31,369 nt of DNA from NCBI GenBank assembly GCA_004009845.1, contig RMBW01000197.1, forward strand, positions 1-31,369, in the 5' to 3' direction. Of this stretch, positions 1-9,574 are shown one piece after another (the first letter of the stretch is position 1; each line of letters opens with the position of its first letter). The notes beneath the pieces are model-generated. The model worked only from the letters and a program-made list of their open reading frames with translations. It was not told the origin of the DNA and did not search any database. The position numbers and the translations under genes are program-made. The stretch comes from Davidsoniella eucalypti. Lineage: Eukaryota > Ascomycota > Sordariomycetes > Microascales > Ceratocystidaceae.

Positions 1-134
1 ACGCTCACCTTGGCCTCAGCATCGTATAGGAGGCTCTTGAGCGCCGTGATTACCTCTCCAATACTAAGCGTTATTCTCTTACTCACTGCTGAGACGCTCA
101 AGGCTCGTGATGTCACTGCCCGTACGCTAAACAT
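1..134 (-). CDS. possible 5' end of a nuclear gene for a mitochondrial protein (partial)
   Basis: On the minus strand an ATG at 134 opens MFSVRAVTSRALSVSA, rich in Arg, Ser and hydrophobic residues with no acidic residue, which is the composition of a mitochondrial targeting presequence. Directly after codon 16 stands GTGAGTA (86 downward), a good fungal splice donor, so exon 1 may be 87-134 with the rest of the gene outside the window. The frame also stays open to base 1 without splicing. GC content is higher than in the adjacent repeats. The product cannot be named. The upstream region is interrupted 27 bp before the ATG by a solo LTR. It could instead be a fortuitous open frame. Confidence 0.4.
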   Translation of the reverse strand, partial: MFSVRAVTSRALSVSAVSKRITLSIGEVITALKSLLYDAEAKVS

Positions 135-161
135 GAGATCGAAAGGTGCTTTCTGACTTCT

Positions 162-410
162 TGTTATGAAATAACACTCGCAGACCCTCCGCATGAGGCT
201 TAGACTTGATATACAGCCTCACCTTTCCGATTCCGGTGGCAACAATTCCTGCATTGAGGCTAGACTTGATACACAGCCAACACAGCATTGCCTCTAACTT
301 CTGTCCGTAGACCAGATCCTTCTGTTTTCTTCCTCTCTCGGTTTAACATAAATATCTTGCTTGTTTCTTCCTTTCCTGTTCTCTTCTTTCCTTTCCCCTC
401 CAAGCTTACA
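162..410 (+). mobile_element. solo LTR of Ty3/gypsy family C
   Basis: It begins TGTTATGAAATAACACTCGC and ends near AAGCTTACA, and aligns along its whole length with the 3' LTR at 11475-11834. It lacks the two full 58-bp units found there and so is about 110 bp shorter. No polypurine tract or coding sequence of the same element is attached. Both copies share ACTCT after TTACA, so the exact 3' edge may lie up to 5 bp further on. I see no convincing 5-bp target duplication. The LTR reads away from the left-edge gene start. Confidence 0.8.
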
Positions 411-675
411 ACTCTCTGTGTACCTGACCTCCTAGTGCAACCTCCTCTTCTTGTTCCTGTTCTTGTTCTTATCTTTGCTCCTGCTCCTGTCCTGATCTTA
501 TTATATTTTTACTTACTTAATCTATTATTTATTCCTGATATTCTGAAAACACACAAAAACATCCTCGCGTGATTATCCGCCTAGTGATCATTTGTTCCCC
601 TTTGAACTCCTGCCTGCCCGTCCATTACAGTTGCATTGTTCTTGATACCAAGTTTACCTCAATTTCCATATAGAA
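411..675. other. intergenic, pyrimidine-rich; no gene seen
   Basis: A CT-rich stretch (416-500, repeats of CTTCTTGTTCCTG type) is followed by AT-rich sequence. It could be the 5' leader of a lost family-C element, if 162-410 was once a 5' LTR, but no primer-binding site could be confirmed. Confidence 0.4.
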
Positions 676-3600
676 TTATTAGGATAGAGATGATAAGACC
701 GAAGGGGTGATAATTTGGTGATGAGGAATTATTGTTTCAACTTTGATAAATACACACGACCGTAGCGGTGAGCGAGCTCGGTGTGAAGACCCAACCCTGA
801 TGAACGGCATAACCATGATGACGATATAGAAAATTCCAGAGACATTTATACTAATTAGTACTCAGGTTATAGAAAATTATGTATATTTGCATCCTGCCTG
901 CAGAATATACTTGATTTATCTAGTCAATTGCGGTACTTGAATATAATTGAGCTTTTTTGAAATCCTCAAGTAGACTTAAACTCTTTTTCTAACATGAAAA
1001 AGTGAAAGGATCCAAAGCTAAGAGCTAAAACAAGCTGAACTGTTATTACCGATATCAAGAGATCTTTTGGTTAGCTGTGACAAGGTGGCCCCTTTCTCAT
1101 TTGATTACCAATACGTAATGATTCTGTAGTTTGTTCATTTGTTCTGTGGCAGGAGTGTCTGTTTAGCTTGCCCCCGGTTTATAAATCGTCATGATCAAAT
1201 GACCTAAAACCCATTTTCTCAAGCCGTGGGTTGTTTATAATTGAAATTGAAGGATGAGGGATTGAGAGAAGTCAACCTATCTTTGAGTTTATAGATGGCT
1301 TACGATCAAATAGAAGTTGATTTAGGAACATCAAGTGTATCAAGTATTTTGATATTATCATTGCAGAGTTTGGCAAGTGATCGAAATATTTGTCACATAC
1401 TCACTTCACTGTCTGGTGTCAAAATTGTGTCGATAATAAAAGTGAGGCCTTCTGATATCACTAAGTAGAACGTAGAGTTGCTAGAAACCTAGCCATATAC
1501 ATTATTTTATAGTAGGGTATATAGCTAGCTATGACTACTGGCATAGTGAATACAAGTCGTATTATTCTATAGTGCCTCTTAATGTTCAAGGTGGACATTT
1601 TTGCAGTTGGTAGAACCTGAAAGGTTATGATACATAATGATACTAACATTGTCTACTGCTGGTATACATTACATCATCAATATTGTATCAAATGCACAAT
1701 GAAACTTTCGCGAACTTCTATGATTCAAGCCACACTGTTAAATACCTTTGCAAATTCATCAATACAAGGTAGCATAGTATTCTACATAAAGGTGGCCATA
1801 TTATTGTTTTAATTGAGGAGTCAAGAGAAGACGATTGTATATACAACTACAGTAATATATTAGTTCCAAGAGCAACTCAATTCCTAATCACTATATCTAT
1901 CATTATATATGTGCTATGATTTTCTCCCGTATTGTCTTTCAATAATGTGTGATACCGGCATATAGAGCAGCTATATACAAGCGAAATAAACAATATTTAT
2001 AGAGCTCTAAGGTGAACTACAACCACACAACAACAACTGATGAACATACGTGTTAAGCTCAAAAAATGTCTATATAGTCTCTAGACACTTGCAATGAAAC
2101 GTAAGTCGTCAATTATCACTGAAACAAAATACTTAACGTTACTAAAAACATACGAGAAGGACTAACGCTTAGTCTATATGAGGTTCAACTTGAGTTATAT
2201 ATCTACAGATTTCCATGTGAAAAGGGTAAATAAGTATTTCGGTCTTGCTCTCTACTATCGCCGAGGCAAGCAGTTGACAGATAGCATTGACAGCATGCAT
2301 TATATAACTTTTTTGCCATTCGAAAACCTTTGTAATCGTTGTTATTACTGCATCCTTTGCATGAAAGACTTTAGCTCATGGATATGGCATTCAAGACTTA
2401 GGCAATTGTAGACAACTGTAACTAGACTCGGGTTGTACAAAGTTGAGAATTTTCATTCATAGCTAGATAAACTTCAAAGACAGTCATCATTTCACAGAAT
2501 ATGTTGTGTAATTGTCCTATAGACTGTAAGAGACTAAGGCCTAGTAAGGTTAGCCAAGGCATTCCTTGTCAGTACTAGAATCGGCTATAAGTAGGGACCT
2601 ATTCCCGCCGATTATTAGTCTTAGTTTCTCTTTCTCCTTCATCGGTCTCAATCGAATCATCCTTTTACGACCAGTTTTCATTGCAACTCCTCGTATATCG
2701 TCTCATAGACTGTAGAAAAAAGCAACCTTCTTCTCCTTGGTATCGTCTTTCATAGTTGATGCCAGAATCATATCTTCGTTTATTAGTTCAGCTTCCACGC
2801 CACAGCAACAGTATTTATACATAACATATAGAAGATATCAAGTTTTAGTCATATGATACTTGGTATATCAATACAAATAACATGAGACATAAAAAAAAGA
2901 TACAGTTCGATTGCCATATTTCCCATATTTCTCTTTATAGTTGATAATTATGATTCCACTTCAACTCTCCACCATCTCCACATTGTGATCCAGGTAATCA
3001 TGATGATTATATTCTTTCTGACAATAAGATTTCTCTATTGTCTGAACAGATGAAATACCATGTAATTTCTAGAATCTAGTCGAGTGATAATGGCCCGATC
3101 TACAGTGGATAGATCTCGAACTCCATACATAGAACACCCTTGCTTCATATGTAGCTGATAACTTGTATTGGAAGCTTGAAATTATAGAGACAGTATGGCT
3201 AGTGCATCATAGTTCTTCTTGGTGTACTCGGTATGTTTAGTGGTCAATGATATTGGAATATCTTGACATAGTTGAAATCTACCAGCACTAATGAATTTAC
3301 CATTTGACTTATCATAATAATGGACTTTATTCACTCCAATATTAACAACTTGTGGTACAACAAGCAATGATATATTACTTACCAACTATAAGCTATTTTA
3401 TTGCTAAGTGCATCAAGTCATAGCTTGCGTTTGCTATATCTAACATATATAGCTACAGCAGGGTTGACATTCATATACTTACTGAGCTGGAGTCACTCAA
3501 TGAATAGTCATACCTTACTTGCCGACAACACATTCATTTCTTTGATGTACTTAATAGTCAACATTTGTACTATGTAGAGAACTATACTTCAGTGACTGAT

Positions 3601-4250
3601 TATACAATCATTTCCCAATCGCCTAGCTTGCAGTTGTGACTCATTCATAACTCTTTCTCTGTTAATTAGCCAATGTAATTTTCTCTCGATACTCAATAAC
3701 ACAACCCAGTATTTATTAACCATTTTCTAACAAACTATTGCTAGTATTTGGGGTCTACAATCTTTGATAGTTTACCATTTCCTATATTCTTGCCCAATCT
3801 TTATGTCTTACCTTATTACATTTCCCTTGAAATGCAACATTCCGTTAGAACTACAAAACTTACAGTAAGTCATTGATCATTCCTGATTTTACTACGAGTG
3901 TCCTTCTTACATGTTTATAGAGCATTTTCTCGACAAACTTGGTCTTTGCTCTTATGTTTTGCCGACCATCTCAACTTATTATAAATCGGGAATCATTTTG
4001 TGATCAATATATCCTGCAAATACCATAGAAAGTGATTACTATGTAGGTTTTAAAATACCAACTGTGCCAGTTGCGACTACTTCTCTTGTTGTTTTATCAA
4101 TCATGTAAACTCTAAATCCCAAGCACCCAATGTCATGCTATTCTAATGGTATAAGTACCTAAAGTTGTTTGTAATTTGAAGTTCCATATTAGTCTTGTCA
4201 TTCTACTTACAGCGAAAGAACATAATTCAAATATATAGTAATACTTATAT
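676..4250. repeat. long dispersed non-coding repeat, copy A
   Basis: 676-3238 matches 22465-24841 (copy C) nearly base for base with small indels, apart from the LTR inserted at 2525-2705. 3500-4250 matches 13309-14100 (copy B) at lower similarity. Copy A is the only one covering both parts, giving a unit of at least about 3.4 kb. The sequence is AT-rich with scattered stops in all frames. The small open frames in copies A and C (for example 2178-2411 and 24007-24213) are not conserved in frame, so coding is unlikely. I see no terminal inverted repeats, LTRs or poly(A). It may be an old degenerate mobile element or a segmental duplication. Confidence 0.75.
2525..2705 (+). mobile_element. solo LTR of Ty3/gypsy family 1 with 5-bp target duplication
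   Basis: The LTR is 181 bp, starts TGTAAGAGACT and ends CGTCTCA. It is flanked by TAGAC at 2520-2524 and 2706-2710. It differs from the LTR of element 1 (8586-8766, opposite strand, same length) at about 4 positions by eye. It contains the core CGGCTATAAGTAGGGACC. Copy C of the surrounding repeat has the unoccupied site at about 24310-24335. Confidence 0.93.
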
Positions 4251-5149
4251 ATACTGTCGTTTTTCTCTAGAATTCTTTTCATTTTATTTCCCTTTTCAAT
4301 AGCACTCAATATCATCATATAGATAGATATAGCAAGTGGGTGTCTGTCCTGCCAATTGTGCTGTAATGCCCGGTAATATATTAAATCAGCTTGTTATATT
4401 ACCTTGCTTGGCTCTCTATCCTTTTAAATTTAATTGACTCTATTTCTCTATCGTACCTAGATACCTGCTTTGTATCGTAGAAATCCTAATGATATATAGT
4501 ATACTATGAGTACGAATTACTTTATTTAATCAATATGTCTATGCATTTTGTGGAGAATTACCGTCAGTATGTTATTTTAAACCAAGTCTTCAATCTTATA
4601 TTTAATTAGGATATTCTTCTACATCGCCTTGAGTGTTTATTGTGATAGTACTTGACATATTTGGTAACATTTTCTACATCTTGCTGTATCTAACTAATAC
4701 AAATTCTTGTACTTTACCCTTAATGCTTAATGAGTATGTAGACCTGCCCTTGGTGTACTTATAACTTGCCGTTTCTAGTGCGTTTGATCCAGTAAATTGA
4801 TTGCAGTCCTATTTGTGTCCAAATACTAGCAGTTCTGCTGCGGTTCTTTTAAAGAACCGTTCATATATTATGTGCTGCTTAGTGAAAAAAAAATACTCAA
4901 AAACGGCATGCTAGTTAGTTTCCTCCCTGAAGCTAGACGTCACGTTTATGCTCGACATATTTGTAAAAAAACACCTCAAAGCTTTAACGAATTCTGAATA
5001 CACATTACTACTTTACACAAAAGTGTGAAATACTTCGTTAGTATTATTAACTTTCTAATTCCCCCGCAGATCTAAACATTATAATCTATAATTATAAATA
5101 TCACGAACACGTTCTTAGTGATATCGTCATAGCTCTATTGTTAAACAAG
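4251..5149. other. AT-rich intergenic region, no gene seen
   Basis: There is no open frame of protein-like composition. A perfect palindrome lies at 4841-4859 (listed separately). Confidence 0.5.
4841..4859. repeat. 19-bp palindrome
   Basis: CGGTTCTTT, one T, then AAAGAACCG: 9-bp perfect arms around a single base. Function unknown. It lies in AT-rich sequence between repeat copy A and element 1. Confidence 0.6.
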
Positions 5150-5480
5150 ATTAATAAATAAATAAAATTGATAGCAAAATTGAATTATATTTTGCTCCCT
5201 ATAAATTGAATAAAGGGATTTTCTAAAAGAATTTAAAATTTTCAAAAGATTATTTTGTGAAAATAATTGCAAGAAAAAAAAAAACTTTAGAAAGTTATTT
5301 GTGGAAAAACCTCGAAAGTAAAAAAATTCTAATTTTTTTGATTCCTAAAAAAAGTTTTTTTTTAAAAGAAAAAACTTTAAAAACTTCAGAAAATTATTTG
5401 TTAAAAAAAAATTGAAACCAAAAAAATTGAAACTTAAATTTTTTTTATTAGTAAGCAAAGTCATAGATAAATTCTTATTT
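5150..5480. repeat. low-complexity A/T tract
   Basis: Runs of A and T dominate (several of 7-10 bases). It abuts the truncated end of the element 1 pol gene, so it probably marks the breakpoint where the 3' half of that element was lost. Confidence 0.7.
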
Positions 5481-6419
5481 ATTAATAGATTTTGGCCAAT
5501 CACCGATCCGTTTAGATCTGAACCGTTTTGAAAATAGGGACAAGGGTGCCCAGACTGAAATGTATGCACGTTTCCGCCCGCAACGCCGCCGAATAATACC
5601 TAGGGTGTCGTGGATAAGGGGTAAGGGGTATGAGTCCTTTTTGGAAATAGCGTTAACTGCGCGGTAGTCTACGCAGAAACGAATTCCACCTCCAGGTTTC
5701 TTTACAAATAGCACTGGGGAGCCCACTTCAGACTTTGTGTCTTTTATCCATCTTGTAGACAACAGTTCGGTCAATGTCTTCTGCATTACCAATAGTTCTG
5801 CGCGAGACAGCGGATACAACGATTGTACAGGTAATGTCTTCCCTTCCAGCAGCTCGATTTTCAAGTCTACTCCAGGCCGGTGTGGCGGGAGGTCCTTCGA
5901 GGCTTTGGCTTCGAACGCAGAAGCGACAGGTCTTAACCATTCTGGGAGGGGAGGTCTTTCCAGTTCTTTCTGTTCCAACGCTCTGTTAACATCTTCTAGT
6001 GTGATGCGGTAAACAGCAGTGTCGTCGTTGTCGCAGAGTTTGTGGAATTCCTCAGGTGTTAACTCCTCAGCCGTAGTGACCTCAATCTGTCCAGAACGAG
6101 GGTGCAAGTGTACATCGTGGTTGATGAGCCAGCGTTGACCGAGTATCAGGTCTTCGGTTTGGCCGGGGACGACGTAGGCCCAAATGTCCTCGTGGTGGTC
6201 AGGTAGGTGTAGCGTGAACTGTGCTATCTGAGTGATGACAGGGGGGTCGGACTGGGAGGAGGCGAGGGAGACCTTGCGAGGCTCGATAGGCTGGGTTTGG
6301 GTAGCGTAAGGGAGTAGGCGCGGAGGGACGACGGCGAGGCAGAGGCAGCCACTGTCGACGAGAGCTTTAGTCGAAAGTTCATTAATAGACAAATCTAAGT
6401 ATAAACCTTTAGCTCCCAT
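5475..6419 (-). pseudogene. pol: Ty3/gypsy pol fragment: aspartic protease and start of reverse transcriptase
   Basis: The N-terminal third holds the aspartic protease with the active-site signature ALVDSGC (about residues 15-21). About 200 residues on comes the first reverse-transcriptase block, SPVLFVKKPGGGIRFCVDYR and then DSYPLP. Homology stops at about base 5600, before the catalytic YxDD motif. The remaining residues are unrelated and run into A/T-rich DNA, so no polymerase could be made. The frame is also open upstream of this ATG, back to the gag stop at 6488, so translation probably came from a frameshift and not from this ATG. Full Ty3-type pol is over 1,000 residues. Confidence 0.88.
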
Positions 6420-6481
6420 CTGAGTTCTAACTATCTCTTCCCCTATCTTCGTATCCTCCTTGTCAGGGCGCGACTTGTCCT

Positions 6482-6495
6482 GACTTCCTAAAAAT
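6482..6495 (-). promoter_or_regulatory. candidate -1 frameshift site at the gag stop
   Basis: Gag ends GAT TTT TAG. A one-base backward slip of the Phe codon on the five-T run gives TTA GGA AGT CAG, and that frame is open through to the protease with no stop. Gag and Pol are thus in a 0/-1 relation with the shift placed at the stop itself. Confidence 0.55.
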
Positions 6496-8281
6496 CCAAC
6501 TCAATTAAGTCGTACTCCGACCCGTTATCCGCCGCCTTTGAGTCAACCTTGGCTACCGTCGTAGTGGTGTTGTCAGGGGGAGGTAGCACACGATCCATGG
6601 CCCGTTCGTCATACTTCGCGATTTCCTCACGCATTACCGTGCGTATGGCGTTGATAGACAGCTGGTTGTTGGAGGGACCTGGCTGGGAAGAGCGCTGGGG
6701 GCAACGGCGTGCGATGTGATCCTTGAGTCCACAGATAAAGCATGCGTTTTCGCGCATTAACCGGTGTCGTTCCGACTCGGACAGTTTTGGTCTGTCTGAG
6801 CGGGTAGCAAGCTGAGGGCGGTTCTCCCGACGGGTCTGTTGGTCAGGCCGCTCTCTCCAGTTACTCGACTTGGTGTGCTCGGGCTTAGGGGTGGACTCAA
6901 CGATGCGGCGCTTACCAGTGGGGCGGTCGAAGTGCTTCAAGAGGCTGTCAATGATGGCGTGGTATGAGTTGGACTCCCAAGCCCATCCGGTGCGTTCAAC
7001 TAACTCGTCACGCATGGCAGAACGTAGAATGTCGATCAACGTGGTGTCGTCGTGAATGCCGGCTTCCATGGCTAGGGTTTCGAATCGGAGGTGGAAGGCT
7101 TTGAAGGTTTCACGATCTCCCTGAGCGGACTTGTAGAAGGCGATGCGAGCGTTAGTGAGTCGTTCGCGCGACCGGAACATATCGTCGAGTTTTTCCAGCA
7201 GTAAGTCGTAGGGTCTGGAACGTTGGCAGATGGAGTCGAAGAAAACGTTTAGCTTGGCCTGTGTGGTTGCACCTAAGCGGCTGTACAGGTATACCGCCCG
7301 CGAGATGTCGTTGCCCAAAGCGGCACCATCGATCATCATTTTGTTCGTAGCTAGCCTTCTCCAAATCTCGTAGTCCGAGTGTAGGCCACTAAATTCGTTG
7401 AGCAGTGGTTGGACTTGGCGAGGTAGGGCTTGGTTGGAGGAGGCAGGTAGTGGCTGGGAAACAGGTGCAGGTGGTAGCGAGGGAGCCGTGGGTTCGCGTT
7501 GTTCCTTAGCAAACAGCATTTGACCAAGACGGTTCATCATGGACTTCATTTCTACCATGTCATCTTGTAGAGAGTCCAGACGGTCAGCTTCGCGAGAGGG
7601 TTGGCGGCCACGATCTGATTCAGGGTAAGTGTCGCGTGGTCTCATACTCTCAGCGAGGCGGGCTAAGTCAGAAGTGTCCGAAGGGTTATCACTGGCGTCG
7701 TCATCATCTGCGGGCAGCGGGTTGCGTGAGGTGGTTACTCTGCTTAATGTGCGTGCGTGCGTAGTTTCGGTAGAGATGAGCTGCTCCGTGGTCTCCTTGG
7801 CTTTAGAGCGGGTTCGCGTGGGGGTGCGAGGCAGGCCCATGAAAGGTGACTTGAGGAGGGAAGGACGGAGCGAGGTTCGAGCAACGCGTTCCTGACGCGT
7901 ACGAGCTTGGCCGATGTGGACGTGGCCGACGAAACCGCTGGTGAAAGAGAGGTGGCCTAGGTGGCTGTGGAAGTGCTGACTGTGGCTGAGGATATCACGG
8001 GAGGCAGGGCAGAATCCTAGGGTGGCAGCGAGGCGCGCGCGTTCCTTGCGTTTAAAGAGGGCAAGGTAACACCAGCCGGGTCTACTCCAGGGTCGATCCT
8101 CGGGTAGGCCTACGGCCGACAGCGTGTAACCCTCAGGGGGCTCCTGGCTGGGGTCTAGGAGGTGGACACGAGCCAGGGCTAGTTTCTGCTTAACAATACA
8201 GAAGGCTTCATAGTAACCAACGAGGGCGGCGCAGTTCAGGGAGGCCAGGATGACCAGAACCAGGAAGGTGAAGTCAGACAT
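6488..8281 (-). CDS. gag: Ty3/gypsy Gag with N-terminal hydrophobic segment and zinc knuckle
   Basis: This is an intact 597-residue frame starting at ATG 8281. Residues about 4-24 are strongly hydrophobic (FTFLVLVILASLNCAALVGY), like a membrane anchor. Residues about 67-110 hold a block, PGWCYLALF followed by HSHLGHLSF, that recurs in element B. A low-complexity Ser/Thr/Arg stretch follows. The capsid region of Retrotrans_gag type spans about residues 290-450 (LNEFSGLHSDYEIWRR onward). A CCHC zinc knuckle, CFICGLKDHIARRC, lies near residue 520. The protein would assemble the particle and bind RNA. The lack of stops suggests fairly recent activity. An N-terminal membrane-like segment is not usual for Gag of this superfamily. 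Confidence 0.92.
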   Translation of the reverse strand: MSDFTFLVLVILASLNCAALVGYYEAFCIVKQKLALARVHLLDPSQEPPEGYTLSAVGLPEDRPWSRPGWCYLALFKRKERARLAATLGFCPASRDILSHSQHFHSHLGHLSFTSGFVGHVHIGQARTRQERVARTSLRPSLLKSPFMGLPRTPTRTRSKAKETTEQLISTETTHARTLSRVTTSRNPLPADDDDASDNPSDTSDLARLAESMRPRDTYPESDRGRQPSREADRLDSLQDDMVEMKSMMNRLGQMLFAKEQREPTAPSLPPAPVSQPLPASSNQALPRQVQPLLNEFSGLHSDYEIWRRLATNKMMIDGAALGNDISRAVYLYSRLGATTQAKLNVFFDSICQRSRPYDLLLEKLDDMFRSRERLTNARIAFYKSAQGDRETFKAFHLRFETLAMEAGIHDDTTLIDILRSAMRDELVERTGWAWESNSYHAIIDSLLKHFDRPTGKRRIVESTPKPEHTKSSNWRERPDQQTRRENRPQLATRSDRPKLSESERHRLMRENACFICGLKDHIARRCPQRSSQPGPSNNQLSINAIRTVMREEIAKYDERAMDRVLPPPDNTTTTVAKVDSKAADNGSEYDLIELDF

Positions 8282-8284
8282 AGT

Positions 8285-8572
8285 GACTTAGGAGCGCAAG
8301 GGGTAACAAGCGGACTGGTAGGGGCAAGCCTTGTTAGGAGGAAGGCTTGGACAAGGGGCAGACTGTTTAGGCAGAGTCTGGACAAGATAGGGGCAAACAG
8401 AGACGGTGTTTGGACAAAGGGGAAAGCAAGCGGACGGCTTGGACAGAAGAGAGGGCAAGCGGACGGCTTGGACAGAATAGAGGGGCAAGCAGACGGCTTG
8501 GACAGAAGTAAATACAGCGAGCAGATGCTCGGACAAAGGGGCAAGCGGATGCTTGGACAAGATAAAGAAGTT
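8285..8572 (-). repeat. gag leader with degenerate ~30-bp tandem repeats
   Basis: Between primer-binding site and gag, the motif GGCTTGGACAGAA (plus strand) with flanking GCAAGCGGAC recurs several times (clearest at 8420-8515) with variable spacing. Open frames across it are repeats of the same short peptide and are not taken as genes. It may be a packaging or translation leader. Confidence 0.65.
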
Positions 8573-8583
8573 ATCGGTCTCAA
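8573..8583 (-). promoter_or_regulatory. primer-binding site, self-priming type
   Basis: Three bases inside the 5' LTR end, the minus strand reads TTGAGACCGAT. Its exact 11-nt complement, ATCGGTCTCAA, lies in the same LTR (minus strand of 8640-8650), about 55 bp downstream of TATAAG and just after a CT-rich run. This is the geometry known from Tf1 of fission yeast. Confidence 0.65.
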
Positions 8584-8585
8584 AA

Positions 8586-8766
8586 TGAGACGATATACGA
8601 GGAGTTGCGATGAAAACTGGTCGTAAAAGAATAGTTCGATTGAGACCGATGAAGGAGAAAGAGAAACTAAGACTAATAATCGGCGGGAATAGGTCCCTAC
8701 TTATAGCCGATTCTAGTACTGACAAGGAATGCCTTGGCTAACCTTACTAGGCCTTAGTCTCTTACA
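8586..8766 (-). mobile_element. 5' LTR of element 1
   Basis: 181 bp, TGTAAGAG to CGTCTCA on the minus strand. It contains TATAAG within the core CGGCTATAAGTAGGGACC, then a CT-rich run and the 11-nt segment matching the primer-binding site. It is nearly identical to the solo LTR at 2525-2705. Confidence 0.9.
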
Positions 8767-9301
8767 CTTGAGACCATCTAAGAAATTAGATTGGCTGGCA
8801 CGCCGCTACACGGTCACAGGCCTCGTAGGTTCCCATGCAGTCCGACTGGACGTCCCCGGCTTGGTCCACCCTGTCTTTCACGTGAACAAGGTCCGTCACG
8901 CCTTCAACAACCCTCTACCTTCTCAAGTGCTCCAAGACGATGAACCCGAAGCCATTACGAGAGACGAAGCATACGGCGACGAGTCTCTAGCTGAAGGGGA
9001 ATTCCGAGTTGAGGAAATCGTCCGCCAGCGTAAGTACCGCGGCCACGAACAGGCACTAGTTAAGTGGTCAGGTTACCAGGACCCCACTTGGGAACCAGTA
9101 GAACACGTCGAAAGTACCCTCGCTTGGCGCATCTTCCTAGATCGCTCCCTAGTCACCGCGTCCTCAGCCATTATTGAGCAAGTTAGCACAGTCCCATCGG
9201 ACCAAGCCGCATCCCCACAGCCACCCACCCACATGCAACATCAAGGGGGGGAGGAATCATCAGACTCATTATTTTCGTACTGGCACGGTACCACTCACTA
9301 A
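8767..9301 (+). pseudogene. pol: element A pol 3' end: integrase C-terminus and chromodomain
   Basis: The frame enters at 8767, directly behind the inserted LTR of element 1. It reads SKKLDWLARRYTV and then VHPVFHVNKVRHA, the GPY/F-type integrase C-terminal module. A chromodomain follows at about 9007-9150 (FRVEEIVRQRKYRG, then ALVKWSGYQDPTWEPVEHV) with aromatic cage positions F, W and Y in place. Such domains steer chromovirus integration to marked chromatin. A Ser/Gln/Pro tail ends at the stop 9299-9301. The bases 8729-8766 of the open frame belong to the inserted LTR, so the ATG there is not a real start. The upstream two thirds of pol are missing. Confidence 0.9.
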
Positions 9302-9473
9302 GTAACATTCAATCGGCGCTACCGCCACTCGGAGTTTACCGTATTTACGATACTCCTTATTTTTTCCGCAGCACTCCCTGCGCCATTTTTTTAAGACAAA
9401 CTTAATTTGTCAGCTTGTATTATAGATTTTATCAGTTAGAATTAGTTAGTCTGCCGAGGGGGGAGGGGGCTAA
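9302..9473 (+). promoter_or_regulatory. element A 3' untranslated region with polypurine tract
   Basis: It ends in GAGGGGGGAGGGGG (9456-9469) followed by CTAA, then the LTR start TGTCACGGG at 9474. A G-rich polypurine tract directly before a 3' LTR is the plus-strand primer of Ty3-type elements. Confidence 0.75.
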
Positions 9474-9574
9474 TGTCACGGGCTAAGGCCCAGTTGGTAT
9501 TTGTCTAGGTATTTACCTAGTCAGATAAACGGCTATAAATAGGGACCTATTCCCGCCGTATTCCAACAGATATT
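9474..9574 (+). mobile_element. 3' LTR of element A, broken after 101 bp
   Basis: It starts TGTCACGGGCTAAGGCCC and contains CGGCTATAAATAGGGACC. It stops at CAGATATT, where an inverted copy of the same LTR is joined. Confidence 0.85.

Larger units (their letters stand above)
5480..8766 (-). mobile_element. Ty3/gypsy element 1, 3'-truncated
   Basis: On the minus strand the order is 5' LTR (8766-8586), primer-binding site (8583-8573), repetitive leader, gag (8281-6488), and protease with the start of reverse transcriptase (to about 5600). RNase H, integrase and the 3' LTR are absent. The 5' LTR interrupts the pol gene of element A at 8767, so element 1 is the younger of the two. Flanking bases on the right are CTTGA; the left target duplication is lost with the 3' end. 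Confidence 0.85.

Noticed and set aside
288..572. Hydrophobic 94-codon frame
   Set aside because: It lies in the end of a solo LTR and a CT-rich tract; the hydrophobicity comes from base composition.
2178..2411. Small frame in repeat copy A, with a relative in copy C (24007-24213)
   Set aside because: The frame and protein ends are not kept between the copies, which argues against coding.
5728..6012. Open frames on both strands inside element 1 pol
   Set aside because: Shadows of the protease/reverse-transcriptase frame.
8236..8725. Minus-strand frames of 115 and 145 codons with repeated KPSACP peptides
   Set aside because: They arise from the tandem-repeat leader and LTR of element 1.
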